Assembly: GCA_029243485.1 (NCBI GenBank)
Contig: JAQWRY010000013.1
Location: 1 to 50,120, forward strand
DNA length: 50,120 nt
Origin: Candidatus Binatia bacterium
GTDB lineage: Bacteria > Desulfobacterota > Binatia > UBA12015
Direction of reading: 5' to 3'
The translations under genes were made by a program, and so were the position numbers. Of this stretch, positions 41,960-50,120 are shown piece by piece (the first letter of the stretch is position 1; each line of letters begins with the position of its first letter). The notes under the pieces are model-generated. The model was not told the origin of the DNA. It did no database searches and saw only the letters and a list, made by a program, of their open reading frames with translations.

Positions 41960-42811
41960 TCAGTCCAAAAAGCTTGCCGTCGCAGCTACAAACGCTTCCG
42001 AGGTCGATCCGTAGAGCGGCTCCGGAGTCGGCGTCGGCGTCGGAGTCGGAGTCGGAGTCGGAGTCGGCGTCGGAGTCGGAACGGGCGTCGGAGTCGGAAC
42101 GGGCGTCGGAGTCGGAGTCGGAGTCGGAACCGGCGTCGGCGCCGGCGTCGGAACGAGCGTCGGCGTCGGTACGGATGTCGGCGTCGGAACGGGCGTCGGC
42201 ATCGCGTCGAGCGAAGGGCACGTTGCGGGTGCCGGGGCGCCCTTCGAGCGCCAGTTGCCTTTCTTCGCGCTGTCCTTGCGGAACGGGCGGTTGAACTTCG
42301 TGCAGTAGCGGGTGTCGCCGAGCGTGAGCTCGTCGACGACAGACCTGTCGCCCACAGGGAGCGTGAAGTTCTCGTCCAGGCTGTGGGGGCCCTGGCAGGT
42401 TAACTTGATGCTGCTGTGGGTGATGCGGATGGATCGGCAGGGGTCGTTGGCCGTGCCGTAGCCGATGTAGCGCCATCCCTTGATTCCGGCGGGGAAGCCA
42501 AGGCCTCGCCAGTTTTCGGCGGGCAGGTCGATTCTGTCGCAGCCTGGGCCGGCCGGGAAGACGCACTTGCGGAAGGTTCCGCCGACGATGGTCGGGTCGT
42601 CCGCGCTACCGGGCTTGGGCATCTTGATGCTGCTCCCTCTGGGAGCGCGTGAACGCATCTTTGCAAGGCGGGGTAGACCGGTGTTGGTCTCGATTCGCGC
42701 GAGGCCGGATTGGCCGCGAATCGGGTAGTCGATCGCGAAACTGGCCGAGGGCAACGCGAGCGCAGCGATGAGCAGTAGGTACAGGGGCGTGAAAAAAGCG
42801 TGAAGCCTCAT
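41960..42811 (-). CDS. Secreted protein with C-terminal Pro-Thr repeat tail
   Basis: 283 residues. Signal peptide ([16 protein letters not shown], cleavage near SFA). The globular part (about 27-200) has four paired Cys positions ([25 protein letters not shown]) and motifs such as [11 protein letters not shown] and [13 protein letters not shown], suggesting a disulfide-stabilised beta fold. Residues ~205-265 are PT/PV repeats, a flexible extracellular linker, followed by a short tail with no sorting signal I recognise. Similar architectures are frequent in deltaproteobacteria-like and Binatota-like genomes. Function unknown. Confidence 0.8.
   Translation of the reverse strand: MRLHAFFTPLYLLLIAALALPSASFAIDYPIRGQSGLARIETNTGLPRLAKMRSRAPRGSSIKMPKPGSADDPTIVGGTFRKCVFPAGPGCDRIDLPAENWRGLGFPAGIKGWRYIGYGTANDPCRSIRITHSSIKLTCQGPHSLDENFTLPVGDRSVVDELTLGDTRYCTKFNRPFRKDSAKKGNWRSKGAPAPATCPSLDAMPTPVPTPTSVPTPTLVPTPAPTPVPTPTPTPTPVPTPTPVPTPTPTPTPTPTPTPTPTPEPLYGSTSEAFVAATASFLD
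42023..42200. repeat. Hexanucleotide tandem repeat (GTCGGA/GTCGGC type)
   Basis: About 30 imperfect 6-bp units encode the Pro-Thr tail of the minus-strand secreted protein. Changes in copy number would keep the frame and alter only linker length. Confidence 0.9.
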
Positions 42812-42887
42812 CGAGCTTCTCCTTCAGAACTAGAGAATAGAGTTCGCGATGTTATTTCGTGGCGATACTCCGATGTCATACCCATGG

Positions 42888-44831
42888 TCAACCCACAAGG
42901 CGGGCCCACGCAGGTGCAATGGCAGATGCCATATTGCTCTCGGCACTCCGAGTGACGTGAACTTTCAGTGCTCTCGCGGATCCCGCCGCGGTCTTCTCCT
43001 CGCCCGAGGCCTTCAAGTGCTCGAGCAGGATGCGCCGGACTTCGCGGACCGTGGCCGGGTTCGATTGCACGGAGTGGCTCGACTTCACGACGACTTCGGA
43101 TTCCACCTCTTCGAGGTGGGCGCTCTTGTACTCGACGACGCCGTCGTTCCCTTCCTCGACCGGACCGTCTCCCGCGACGGCGATGATCGAGTGGCGAGGG
43201 ACGTGGGCTGCCATCGGGATCGCTTGCAGGACTCGATTGAAACGACTGTCGGGCGCCATGTTGTTGACGGCGTTGGGGACCTCCGACTCGTTGAACGCGA
43301 CCGTACCCTTCGTCGCTAGTTCGAGCGGAACGCTGACGGCTTGGATCGGGATTTTCAAGACGGTCTTCGAGACGGACACGAGCCCCGCGCCGATCTGGCC
43401 GAAGATGCCCCCCGCGACGAAGCTGCCTTTGTGTGGAGTCGCGACGAACACGGCACGTTTTACGCCCGGCGTCGGTGAGAAGATCATCATCTCCTCCAAG
43501 GTCGCGCGCTCGTCGGGTTCGAGCTCGAGCTCACCTGGGGGTTGGATCCCGAGCGATTTCCAGTCGAGCTCCGTCGAGTCGGCGATCGCCCCGCGCACCA
43601 GCAGCCCGCCCTGGCTATGGCCGATCAGGACCATGTCGCGGATGGCGGGGTCGTCGCCGTCCGGGTCGAGCTCGTGGAGGGTTTCGCCGATCGCCTTGCG
43701 GAGCTTGGCCGCGGAGTACGCGATCGGGTTGCCGCTGTTGTAGGTGAAGAACCAGAACTGGAAGTACTTCTGGATCGTCGGGTCGTTGTTCAGATCGTTG
43801 AACAGGCCGGCCCAACGCGCCGGGCTCGAGGCGGTACCGTGCACCAGGACGACCGGGATTGCGTCTGGCCGGTAGGGCTCGGCGAGGGAGATCCCGGGCG
43901 GGATCGTCTCGTCGGCGCCGGAGAGGAATCCGGCCAACTCGAAGTCCCACACGGGGGAAGAGCCCAGCAGGTACGCATACGCCGTCGTGGTCTGCGCTTC
44001 GAGGGGGATCACCTGACCGGCGACCGAGATCGTCGGAGTGGCGAGTGGGTCGTAAAGTTCCAGGGTTCCGTGGAGCGTTCCGGTCCGGAGTTGCTCCAGC
44101 CCACCGTCGACCCGAAGGAACGCGGTCGCCGGGATGTCGAGCTCCGGCGGATAGAGGCCCTTCTCGCCTAAACGGAGTGTTCGCGTGCCGATGAGAGGAG
44201 CGCCGAGTCCGGGTTGTCGGTAGCGGGCCGCGAGACCGTCGACCTCGTAGATGTCGGCCGGCTGGAAGGTCTCGAAGAGGACGTTGTCCTCCCACTGGAT
44301 CGTCGAGACAGGGACGGTGATGGCGATCTGCCCAACGGGGAGCCGTCGTGTGCCACTCTCGAGCAGGAAGTGGTCGCCATCGTCGGTCGAGAATGCTCGG
44401 GCGAGAGCGCGGTTGTAGATGTCCGCCGCGATGCGCGTCCGCGGGTCCCACGCGGTCGGCTTCGCTCCTTCGAGATCGCCGAACAGGTAGAGATAGGCGT
44501 AGACTGCCGCACCGAGATACTCGGTCTGCCTCTCGGTGCGTTGCCCCTCGAGATACGCGAGCTCCGCGAGAGCGAGCAGGGGCCCCCGGTAGCCGTCCAC
44601 GACCGCGCGCTTGTGCATCTTGATCAGCATGTCGCGCCGGGCCTTCTCCTCGGAGATCCCCGCCAGGTGCAACTCGATGCTCGAGAAGCGCGTGGTCTCG
44701 CCGGTCTCGAGGATGCTTGCCGAGTCGCCTTGGTAGACGTCGTGCGGACTCACCCGCTTCACGGTGACGGCCGGGCCGCAGGCGACCAGGGTCAGAGCTA
44801 GCAAGACGAGGCCGAACTTTCGCGACGACAT
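42888..44831 (-). CDS. Alpha/beta hydrolase lipoprotein
   Basis: 647 residues with a lipoprotein signal (LVLLALTLVACG, Cys at residue 18). A helical N-terminal part (about 20-300) precedes the hydrolase domain. The catalytic region has VVLVHGTASSPARW near 325, the nucleophile elbow LIGHSQGGLLVRG near 396 and VFVATPHKGS near 465, typical of lipase-like or PGAP1-like enzymes; SSHSVQSNP near 600 gives the His. It probably acts on lipids or esters at the outer membrane. An upstream gap of 89 bp separates it from the divergent P450. Confidence 0.85.
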   Translation of the reverse strand: MSSRKFGLVLLALTLVACGPAVTVKRVSPHDVYQGDSASILETGETTRFSSIELHLAGISEEKARRDMLIKMHKRAVVDGYRGPLLALAELAYLEGQRTERQTEYLGAAVYAYLYLFGDLEGAKPTAWDPRTRIAADIYNRALARAFSTDDGDHFLLESGTRRLPVGQIAITVPVSTIQWEDNVLFETFQPADIYEVDGLAARYRQPGLGAPLIGTRTLRLGEKGLYPPELDIPATAFLRVDGGLEQLRTGTLHGTLELYDPLATPTISVAGQVIPLEAQTTTAYAYLLGSSPVWDFELAGFLSGADETIPPGISLAEPYRPDAIPVVLVHGTASSPARWAGLFNDLNNDPTIQKYFQFWFFTYNSGNPIAYSAAKLRKAIGETLHELDPDGDDPAIRDMVLIGHSQGGLLVRGAIADSTELDWKSLGIQPPGELELEPDERATLEEMMIFSPTPGVKRAVFVATPHKGSFVAGGIFGQIGAGLVSVSKTVLKIPIQAVSVPLELATKGTVAFNESEVPNAVNNMAPDSRFNRVLQAIPMAAHVPRHSIIAVAGDGPVEEGNDGVVEYKSAHLEEVESEVVVKSSHSVQSNPATVREVRRILLEHLKASGEEKTAAGSARALKVHVTRSAESNMASAIAPAWARLVG

Positions 44832-44920
44832 CCAGCGAGATTCGCGGTTGCGCGCTCCGGAAACAAGCAGCGGGTCCGGTGGCCTTCGCCTGTGGGCGGA
44901 ATCCTGGTAAGCCGGGCTCG

Positions 44921-46096
44921 ATGGACGATCGACTGCCCACGCTGGCCGAACTCGAGCTGACGGTGCTCGACCCCTACCCGGATTGGAAGGCCCGCAGGGA
45001 GGCCGGGCCGGTCGAGATCAAGCAGGTGATGGGGCTTCCAAACGCGAAGGCCTTCACGCGAGACGCGTGCGAGGCCGTGCTGAAGGATGAAGCCGCCTTC
45101 TCGGCGAGGGTGAATCAGGAGAGCATGGGCCCGTACATGGGGACGGTCCTTCTCGGGATGGATGGCCCCGAGCACACCGTGTACCGGAACCTCGTCTCGC
45201 ACGCGTTCCGACGCTCGGCCCTCGAGCGATGGGAGTCGGAGCTCATCGAGCCGACGATCGGGGAGCTCCTCGATGCGATCGTCCCGGACGGCCGCGCGGA
45301 CCTCGTTCGTGCTGTCACGAGCCGCTATCCGCTCAAAGTGATCACGAGCCTCATGGGCGTACCCGTCGAGGATGTGGATCGCTTCCAATCGTGGGCGGAA
45401 GACGTGAGCAGTGGCCCGCTCAACCCCGAACGCGGACTCGCGTCCTCCAAGGCGATGCGCGACTACCTCACGCCCATCGTCGAGGAACGAAAGCGGAATC
45501 CGAAGGACGACCTGGTGACCGACATCGTGACCGCCGAGGTCGCCGGCGAGCGTCTCTCCGACGAGCACATCTACGGGTTTCTCCGACTTCTGTTGCCGGC
45601 CGGAGCGGAGACGACGTACCGGGTCTTCGGCAACACGCTCTTCGCACTGCTCTCTGATCAGAGCGCGCTCGAACGCGTTCGCACCGACCGCTCGCTCGTG
45701 CCTCGGGCGATCGAGGAGACGCTTCGATGGCAGACGTCGGTGACGTTGGTGTCTCGCGTGGCAAAGCAGGACACTAAAGTCGCCGGGTGCCCGATCGCCG
45801 CGGGGACGGTGGTATCGATGATGGTCGGCGCGTCGAACCGCGACGAGCAACATTTCGAGGAACCGGACGAGTGGAATCTCGATCGTCCCGAACAGCCGGG
45901 GCACCTGTCGTTCGGATGGGGACGCCACCTGTGCCTCGGGATGCATCTGGCGCGTCTCGAGTTGTTGGTCGGGGTGAACGCCGTGCTCGACCGATTGCCG
46001 AATCTGCGGTTCGATCCCGGTGCACCGCCAGCCGAGATCCGTGGTCATGCGTTTCGCGGGCCGGTCACGTTGCCGGTCCTCTTCGACCCGTCCTGA
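44921..46096 (+). CDS. Cytochrome P450
   Basis: 391-residue soluble P450 with all landmarks intact: I-helix PAGAETTYRV near 235, ExxR in EETLRW near 280, and haem loop FGWGRHLCLG near 337 with the Cys ligand. This contrasts with the P450 at 27280, whose I-helix acid is missing. The start is set at 44921, the Met after which family similarity begins; the frame is open 14 codons further. Likely hydroxylates a hydrophobic substrate; ferredoxin partner not in the window. Divergent from the lipoprotein hydrolase. Confidence 0.9.
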   Translation: MDDRLPTLAELELTVLDPYPDWKARREAGPVEIKQVMGLPNAKAFTRDACEAVLKDEAAFSARVNQESMGPYMGTVLLGMDGPEHTVYRNLVSHAFRRSALERWESELIEPTIGELLDAIVPDGRADLVRAVTSRYPLKVITSLMGVPVEDVDRFQSWAEDVSSGPLNPERGLASSKAMRDYLTPIVEERKRNPKDDLVTDIVTAEVAGERLSDEHIYGFLRLLLPAGAETTYRVFGNTLFALLSDQSALERVRTDRSLVPRAIEETLRWQTSVTLVSRVAKQDTKVAGCPIAAGTVVSMMVGASNRDEQHFEEPDEWNLDRPEQPGHLSFGWGRHLCLGMHLARLELLVGVNAVLDRLPNLRFDPGAPPAEIRGHAFRGPVTLPVLFDPS

Positions 46097-46246
46097 CCCC
46101 GGCGCCAGTGAAACCCCCAACTCCTTCGCCGGGGATCGCTCCGACCCGCCAGCGACTCCCGCGTCCGACCGAGGTCCGTAGAAGCTCCCGTGCCCGCTGG
46201 AGACCAAGACGAACCACCGAAGCCCCCCCTCCGACAAACCGCCACA

Positions 46247-46288
46247 AGAGTGACGATTAGAGAAACCGCCGAGATTAAAGAACTTCCC
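46247..46288 (+). repeat. Dispersed 42-bp repeat, copy 2
   Basis: Second copy of the element at 11012-11053, same orientation, 35 of 42 bases identical. It lies in the 295-bp gap between the P450 stop (46096) and the aldehyde dehydrogenase start (46392), which otherwise shows no feature apart from GC-rich sequence. Confidence 0.7.
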
Positions 46289-46391
46289 TGGCGACTGGGA
46301 GTATTTCCCCGCCCGGGCGTGCGCCCCGCGAGCCGGTTGCTAGGAATCATCCGACTATTCTTCCAACCTGCACGACAGAAGGGGACGAACC

Positions 46392-47855
46392 ATGGGCGAG
46401 CTGCGAATGCTCATCGACGGCAAGCTGGTGGAGGCCGAGGGTGGGGCGACTTTCGATAACCTGAATCCGGCGACCGAAGAGGTCTTGGGGCAGGTCGCGA
46501 GCGGTTCCGCGAGCGACATGGCGCGCGCCGTCGCTGCCGCCCGCCGTGCCTTCGACGGCACGGATTGGGGCACGGACGGAGCGTTTCGCAAGAAGTGCCT
46601 GCTCCAACTCCAGGCCGCGCTCGAAGGCGAGCGCGAGGAGCTTCGCTCCGAGTTGGTGGCCGAAGTCGGTTGTCCGCTGTTGACGACGTTCGGCCCACAG
46701 CTCGACGCACCCCTGCGCGAGGCGCTCACCTGGCCGGCCGCCCAGATCGACGAGTTCCAATGGGCGCGTTCGATCGGCCTCGGGAACCCGTTCGGGATCG
46801 GGGACAACGAGCGCGAGGTTTGGAAGGAGCCGATCGGCGTCGTCGCCGTGATCGTGCCGTGGAATTTCCCGCTCGAGATCATCCTGAACAAGCTTGGGCC
46901 CGCTCTTGCGATGGGGAACACGGTCGTCCTGAAGCCGGCTCCGGACACGTCGTGGAATGCAACGCGGATCGGTCGGCTCATCGCGGAGAAGACCGACATG
47001 CCGCCGGGTGTCGTGAACATCGTGCCGTCCCGAGATCACGCGGTGGGTGAGGTTCTAAGCAGGTCGCCCGATGTCGATCTCATCGCGTTCACCGGCTCGA
47101 CCGCCACCGGCCGTCGGATCATGGCGGCGGCTGCGGAGACTCTGAAGCCCGTCTTCCTCGAACTCGGTGGGAAGTCGGTGAACCTTGTTCTCGATGATGC
47201 GGATTTTGCCGCGACCGTTCCCGGTGCCGCCGGGATGTGCATGCACGCCGGACAGGGCTGCGCGATGTCGACGCGGCTGCTCGTGCCGAAGTCGCGTTAC
47301 GACGAAAGTGTCGAACTCGCGAAGGTCGCGTTCGAGAACGTCGGCTACGGAGACCCGACCGATGCCTCGAATTTCCAGGGCCCGCAGGTTTCGAAGCTGC
47401 AGCAGGAACGCGTGCTCGGCTACATCGCGAAAGGCCGCGAGGAGGGGGCCCGCGTCGTGACGGGCGGAGGCATTCCGAAGCACCTGTCGAGGGGGTTCTT
47501 CGTCGAGCCGACCGTGTTCGCCGACGTCGACAATTCGATGACGATCGCGCAGGAGGAGATCTTCGGGCCGGTACTGTGCGTGATTGGCTACGACGACGAA
47601 GCCGATGCGGTACGAATCGCCAATGACTCGCCCTACGGCCTGTCTGGGATGATCACGTCCGGGAGCCTCGATCGCGCGAAGAGCGTCGCGCGCCGTATTC
47701 GGACCGGCACGCTCGGGCTGAACGGCGGGATCTGGTACGGCCCCGACGCCCCCTTCGGCGGCTACAAGTCGTCGGGAATCGGCCGTCAGTGCGGGCGCGA
47801 GGGGCTCGAGATGTTCACCGAGACCAAGACTGTCGGTTGGCCGGCGGCGTCCTGA
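46392..47855 (+). CDS. Aldehyde dehydrogenase family protein
   Basis: 487-residue NAD(P)-dependent enzyme oxidising an aldehyde to the acid. Catalytic set complete: Asn in VPWNFPLE near 155, the cofactor loop FTGSTATGRRI near 233, Glu in LELGGKSVN near 255, nucleophilic Cys in HAGQGCAMSTRL near 290, and EEIFGPVL near 388. The ATG follows AGAAGGGGACGAACC, a good ribosome site. The crotonase follows 11 nt after the stop, so both are made from one message. Substrate could be an aldehyde from P450 oxidation (inference). Confidence 0.93.
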   Translation: MGELRMLIDGKLVEAEGGATFDNLNPATEEVLGQVASGSASDMARAVAAARRAFDGTDWGTDGAFRKKCLLQLQAALEGEREELRSELVAEVGCPLLTTFGPQLDAPLREALTWPAAQIDEFQWARSIGLGNPFGIGDNEREVWKEPIGVVAVIVPWNFPLEIILNKLGPALAMGNTVVLKPAPDTSWNATRIGRLIAEKTDMPPGVVNIVPSRDHAVGEVLSRSPDVDLIAFTGSTATGRRIMAAAAETLKPVFLELGGKSVNLVLDDADFAATVPGAAGMCMHAGQGCAMSTRLLVPKSRYDESVELAKVAFENVGYGDPTDASNFQGPQVSKLQQERVLGYIAKGREEGARVVTGGGIPKHLSRGFFVEPTVFADVDNSMTIAQEEIFGPVLCVIGYDDEADAVRIANDSPYGLSGMITSGSLDRAKSVARRIRTGTLGLNGGIWYGPDAPFGGYKSSGIGRQCGREGLEMFTETKTVGWPAAS

Positions 47856-47866
47856 GGAGAGGTTTC

Positions 47867-48664
47867 ATGGCAGATCTGCAGACCGAGCGTTCCGGCAACG
47901 TTCTCACGATCACGTTGAATCGCCCGGAGCGCATGAACGCGATCTCGGGCAACATGCTGACCGGCCTCGCGGACGCGCTCCGGAGCGCCGACCTGGAACC
48001 TGACGTGCGGTGCATCCTCCTCACGGGTGCCGGCCGCGGCTTCTGTGCGGGTCTGGATCTGCAGGACGTGTCGGCCATGGGGGGCGGTTCGAGTCTCGCC
48101 CCGGGCGGGCGCGGCCAGAGCCAGAGCGCCGTCAAGATCGACGGTCTGCCGCCCATGGTTCTGCGGCGGATCGATACGCCGATCATCTGTGTGATGAACG
48201 GGCCCGCCGCGGGCTACGGGATGGATCTGGCGCTCGGGTGCGACATGATCCTGGCGTCCGACCGGGCCAAGATGGTCTGCCCGGTCCGGCGTGGTGTCGT
48301 GCCGGAGAGCGGCGGGACCTGGCTCCTCCCGCGGCTGGTGGGCTGGCAGAAGGCGTCGGAGATCCTCCTCATCGGGCGGCCGCTCGAGCCGGCCCAGTTG
48401 CTCGAATTGGGCCTCGTGAACCGGGTCATCGAGCACGATCGCCTCTTGGACGAGGCCCGTGCCTGGGCCGAGGAGATCGCGGCCAACGCCCCCCTGGCGG
48501 TCGCGGCGACCAAGCGGTCGATGCGCCTCGGGCTCGAGTCGAGCTTCGATGCCAATGCCCACCACGTGATGGCGGAGCTCCTCCAGCTTTTCCGCACCAA
48601 GGACTTCGCAGAGGCGCTGGCGTCCTTCCTGGAAAAGCGCGAGGCGACGTTCGAGGGCCGCTGA
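47867..48664 (+). CDS. Enoyl-CoA hydratase/isomerase family protein
   Basis: 265-residue crotonase. Oxyanion motifs FCAGLDLQDV near 60 and NGPAAGYGMDLALGCDM near 110; the active-site segment RRGVVPESGGTWLLPRLVG near 145 has the isomerase-type Glu after VP. ATKRSMRLGLE and the end FLEKREATFEGR are usual for complete proteins. GAGGAGAGG before the ATG is a strong ribosome site. Second gene of the aldehyde dehydrogenase operon. Substrate unknown. Confidence 0.9.
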   Translation: MADLQTERSGNVLTITLNRPERMNAISGNMLTGLADALRSADLEPDVRCILLTGAGRGFCAGLDLQDVSAMGGGSSLAPGGRGQSQSAVKIDGLPPMVLRRIDTPIICVMNGPAAGYGMDLALGCDMILASDRAKMVCPVRRGVVPESGGTWLLPRLVGWQKASEILLIGRPLEPAQLLELGLVNRVIEHDRLLDEARAWAEEIAANAPLAVAATKRSMRLGLESSFDANAHHVMAELLQLFRTKDFAEALASFLEKREATFEGR

Positions 48665-48742
48665 GTCGGGTCGGCGTCCGGTTCGACGGGTGGGCTCGAA
48701 AGCGCTTTCCCGTCCAATTCGGCGGGGCTAGTGTCCCAGGTC

Positions 48743-49885
48743 ATGAAGACAGCTCAGCGAATCTCACTCGGCGCGGTGCTCCTCCTTGCCGCGTGCGGCG
48801 ACAGTTCCCCGACTGGTTCGGGGGTGAACCCCGAAAACTCACTACGAACATTCGATTTTTCGGCTTTCGAGGCTGAGGTCGACGCGTTCATCGCGGATAA
48901 CGCCGAGGTCGAAGGGGTCGGCGCCATCATCGTCCACCGCGACGAGGGTGTGGTTCTGAAGAGGGGCTTCGGCAACTACCACGAGGACCGGATCTCGCTG
49001 ATCGCGTCGTCCTCCAAGATGATCACGGCGGGCGTGCTTCTACGGCTCCAGGATCAGGGCATTCTCGACATGAACGAGCCCATCGTTGAGGCAGTGGGGG
49101 AGTGGGGGAACGACAACCCTGCGATCACCCCGGCCCAGCTTGTGTCGAATAGCTCCGGCCTGGTGGGCCTCGGGCCCGATCCGACCTACGGGCCGTACCT
49201 CTGCCAGTACCTCTTCACCGGCACGCTCCAGGACTGCGCTCGGCAGATCTTCACGACCGATCAGGACGACGCCGACGTGATCCCGCCCGATACGGAGTTC
49301 CGCTACGGGGGCGCCCAATGGCAGGTCGCGGGTGCCGTGGCCGAGATCGTCTCGGGCAAGAGCTGGGCGGAGCTCATCGACGAGACCTACACCCAGCCCT
49401 GCGGCCTCACGGCGCTGGGTTACAACAACCACTTCGTCCAGGTCATGGCCGAAGACGGAGATCCCTTCGGCTACCCTCCCGCCTTCGACGGCAACCCGGG
49501 CGTTCTGCTGCCGTCGGACAACCCGAACATGGAGGGCGGGGTATACACCTCCATCGCCGACTACGGGGAACTGCTCTTGATGCATCTGCGGGGCGGGATG
49601 TGCGGTGAGAACCGCGTGCTGTCCGAGGCCGCGGTCGCCCAACTCCACGAGGACCGCGTTGCGCGCACGTACGGCAATGGGCCCGGCTACGGCATGGGCT
49701 GGTGGGTCGACCGGCAGAACCCGTCTCTGATCACCGATCCGGGCGCCTACGGCTCCACGGCTTGGCTCGACGAGGACCGCGGTTACGGCGCCTTCCTCGT
49801 GATCGAGGTCACCTCGGACCTGGGCTCGACTCTCACGCGGCGCACCATCGGGCACGTGAACGAGGCGATCGACGCCGCGGGCTAG
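48743..49885 (+). CDS. Serine beta-lactamase-fold hydrolase, predicted lipoprotein
   Basis: 380 residues from the ATG at 48743. Lipobox LLLAACG near residue 18 marks a lipoprotein. The penicillin-binding/beta-lactamase-like domain has the catalytic SxxK as SSSKM near 93 and a Tyr motif RYGGAQW near 188, followed by a late GYGMGWWVDR block. This is the class C-like esterase/D-alanyl-D-alanine-carboxypeptidase-like family, which includes many esterases. GTG at 48731 in the same frame is an alternative start. Convergent with the partial gene at the right edge. Confidence 0.88.
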   Translation: MKTAQRISLGAVLLLAACGDSSPTGSGVNPENSLRTFDFSAFEAEVDAFIADNAEVEGVGAIIVHRDEGVVLKRGFGNYHEDRISLIASSSKMITAGVLLRLQDQGILDMNEPIVEAVGEWGNDNPAITPAQLVSNSSGLVGLGPDPTYGPYLCQYLFTGTLQDCARQIFTTDQDDADVIPPDTEFRYGGAQWQVAGAVAEIVSGKSWAELIDETYTQPCGLTALGYNNHFVQVMAEDGDPFGYPPAFDGNPGVLLPSDNPNMEGGVYTSIADYGELLLMHLRGGMCGENRVLSEAAVAQLHEDRVARTYGNGPGYGMGWWVDRQNPSLITDPGAYGSTAWLDEDRGYGAFLVIEVTSDLGSTLTRRTIGHVNEAIDAAG

Positions 49886-49920
49886 GCGCTTTCGGGGGCC
49901 TGGCGGCGGTTCCTGAACGA

Positions 49921-49960
49921 AAAAAGGCGGGTGGGGTTGATTCCCCACCCGCCTTTTTCT
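49921..49960. terminator. Bidirectional intrinsic terminator
   Basis: An 11-bp stem, GGCGGGTGGGG (49926-49936) with CCCCACCCGCC (49943-49953), surrounds the 6-nt loop TTGATT. It is flanked by AAAAAA on the left and TTTTTCTTT on the right, so it can stop transcription from both sides, fitting its place between two convergent genes. Confidence 0.92.
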
Positions 49961-49980
49961 TTCAAGGGACGAGTGTCGAC

Positions 49981-50120
49981 TTAGAACAGAACCGTGTCGA
50001 TGAACGCGCCACTAGGCGACTGGCAGTTCAGGTTCGAGTTGAAGCTCTGAACCAAAGGGTTGATCGAAGCGACCGAACCGGCTCCAGAGTTCGAACACGG
50101 GGGAAGCGGCGTGATGCCGG
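49981..50120 (-). CDS. C-terminal end of a gene cut by the window edge
   Basis: The minus strand reads from the edge to a TAA at 49983-49981, giving about 45 residues: PLPPCSNSGAGSVASINP, then FNSNLNCQSPSGAFIDTVLF. Two Cys and many Ser/Asn suggest an exported protein. No family is recognisable from this piece. It is served by the terminator just downstream. Confidence 0.55.
   Translation of the reverse strand, partial: GITPLPPCSNSGAGSVASINPLVQSFNSNLNCQSPSGAFIDTVLF

Noticed and set aside
1-50120. CRISPR arrays, rRNA genes, insertion sequences, integrases
   Set aside because: No regularly spaced repeats, rRNA-like sequence, transposase or integrase motifs were found on reading both strands.

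Overview
The window is about 50 kb of GC-rich bacterial DNA packed with catabolic genes on both strands. It holds no rRNA, tRNA, CRISPR array, phage or insertion sequence that I can see. A TonB-dependent receptor, lipoproteins with short lipobox signals and secreted proteins with Pro-Thr repeat tails point to a Gram-negative diderm. The abundance of crotonases, acyl-CoA dehydrogenases, short-chain dehydrogenases, cytochromes P450 and amidohydrolase-2 proteins is typical of uncultured lipid-degrading soil or marine lineages such as Binatota or Desulfobacterota/Myxococcota-like bacteria. That placement is inference; no phylogenetic marker is present.

Layout. 1-7 kb: crotonase (-), then SDR and Gfo/Idh/MocA oxidoreductase (+), an interrupted tandem-domain peroxidase-like gene that looks like a selenoprotein (3102-4178), and an amidohydrolase plus enoyl-CoA isomerase pair. 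7-11 kb: GT2 glycosyltransferase and a fused MFS-type/spermidine-synthase-like membrane protein. 11-20 kb: a second crotonase with a broken TetR gene beside it, an APH-like kinase, then a divergent catabolic block (tandem-domain acyl-CoA dehydrogenase and alpha/beta hydrolase on one side; FAD oxidoreductase, acyl-CoA ligase and a decayed PhyH gene on the other). 20-27 kb: HSD17B4-type SDR, rhodanese lipoprotein, secreted protein plus GT8 pair, thioesterase and GST, then a decayed patch. 27-33 kb: VOC protein, P450, two M24-fold proteins, UbiB kinase. 33-38 kb: two amidohydrolases flanking dehalogenase wreckage, and an RluA-type pseudouridine synthase. 38-46 kb: acyl-CoA dehydrogenase, TonB receptor, GST fragment, Pro-Thr repeat protein, lipoprotein hydrolase, second P450. 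46-50 kb: aldehyde dehydrogenase, crotonase, beta-lactamase-fold lipoprotein, and the end of a convergent gene.

How the genes fit together. Ligase, acyl-CoA dehydrogenases, crotonases, SDRs, thioesterase, aldehyde dehydrogenase and P450s cover the steps needed to oxidise, activate and beta-oxidise a hydrophobic substrate. The tandem acyl-CoA dehydrogenase resembles the FadE34 type used on steroid or bile-acid side chains, so a sterol- or terpenoid-like substrate is possible but unproven.

The most interesting item is 3102-4178. One continuous frame encodes two carboxymuconolactone-decarboxylase/AhpD-like domains and is interrupted by TAG, TAG and TGA with no frameshift. The TGA falls exactly on the second Cys of the CxxC motif of domain 2. 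A perfect 7-bp hairpin with a G at loop position 2 begins 17 nt after it, as expected of a bacterial SECIS element. The two TAG codons are unexplained. The second striking feature is the number of partly deleted genes (about eight) scattered between intact operons.
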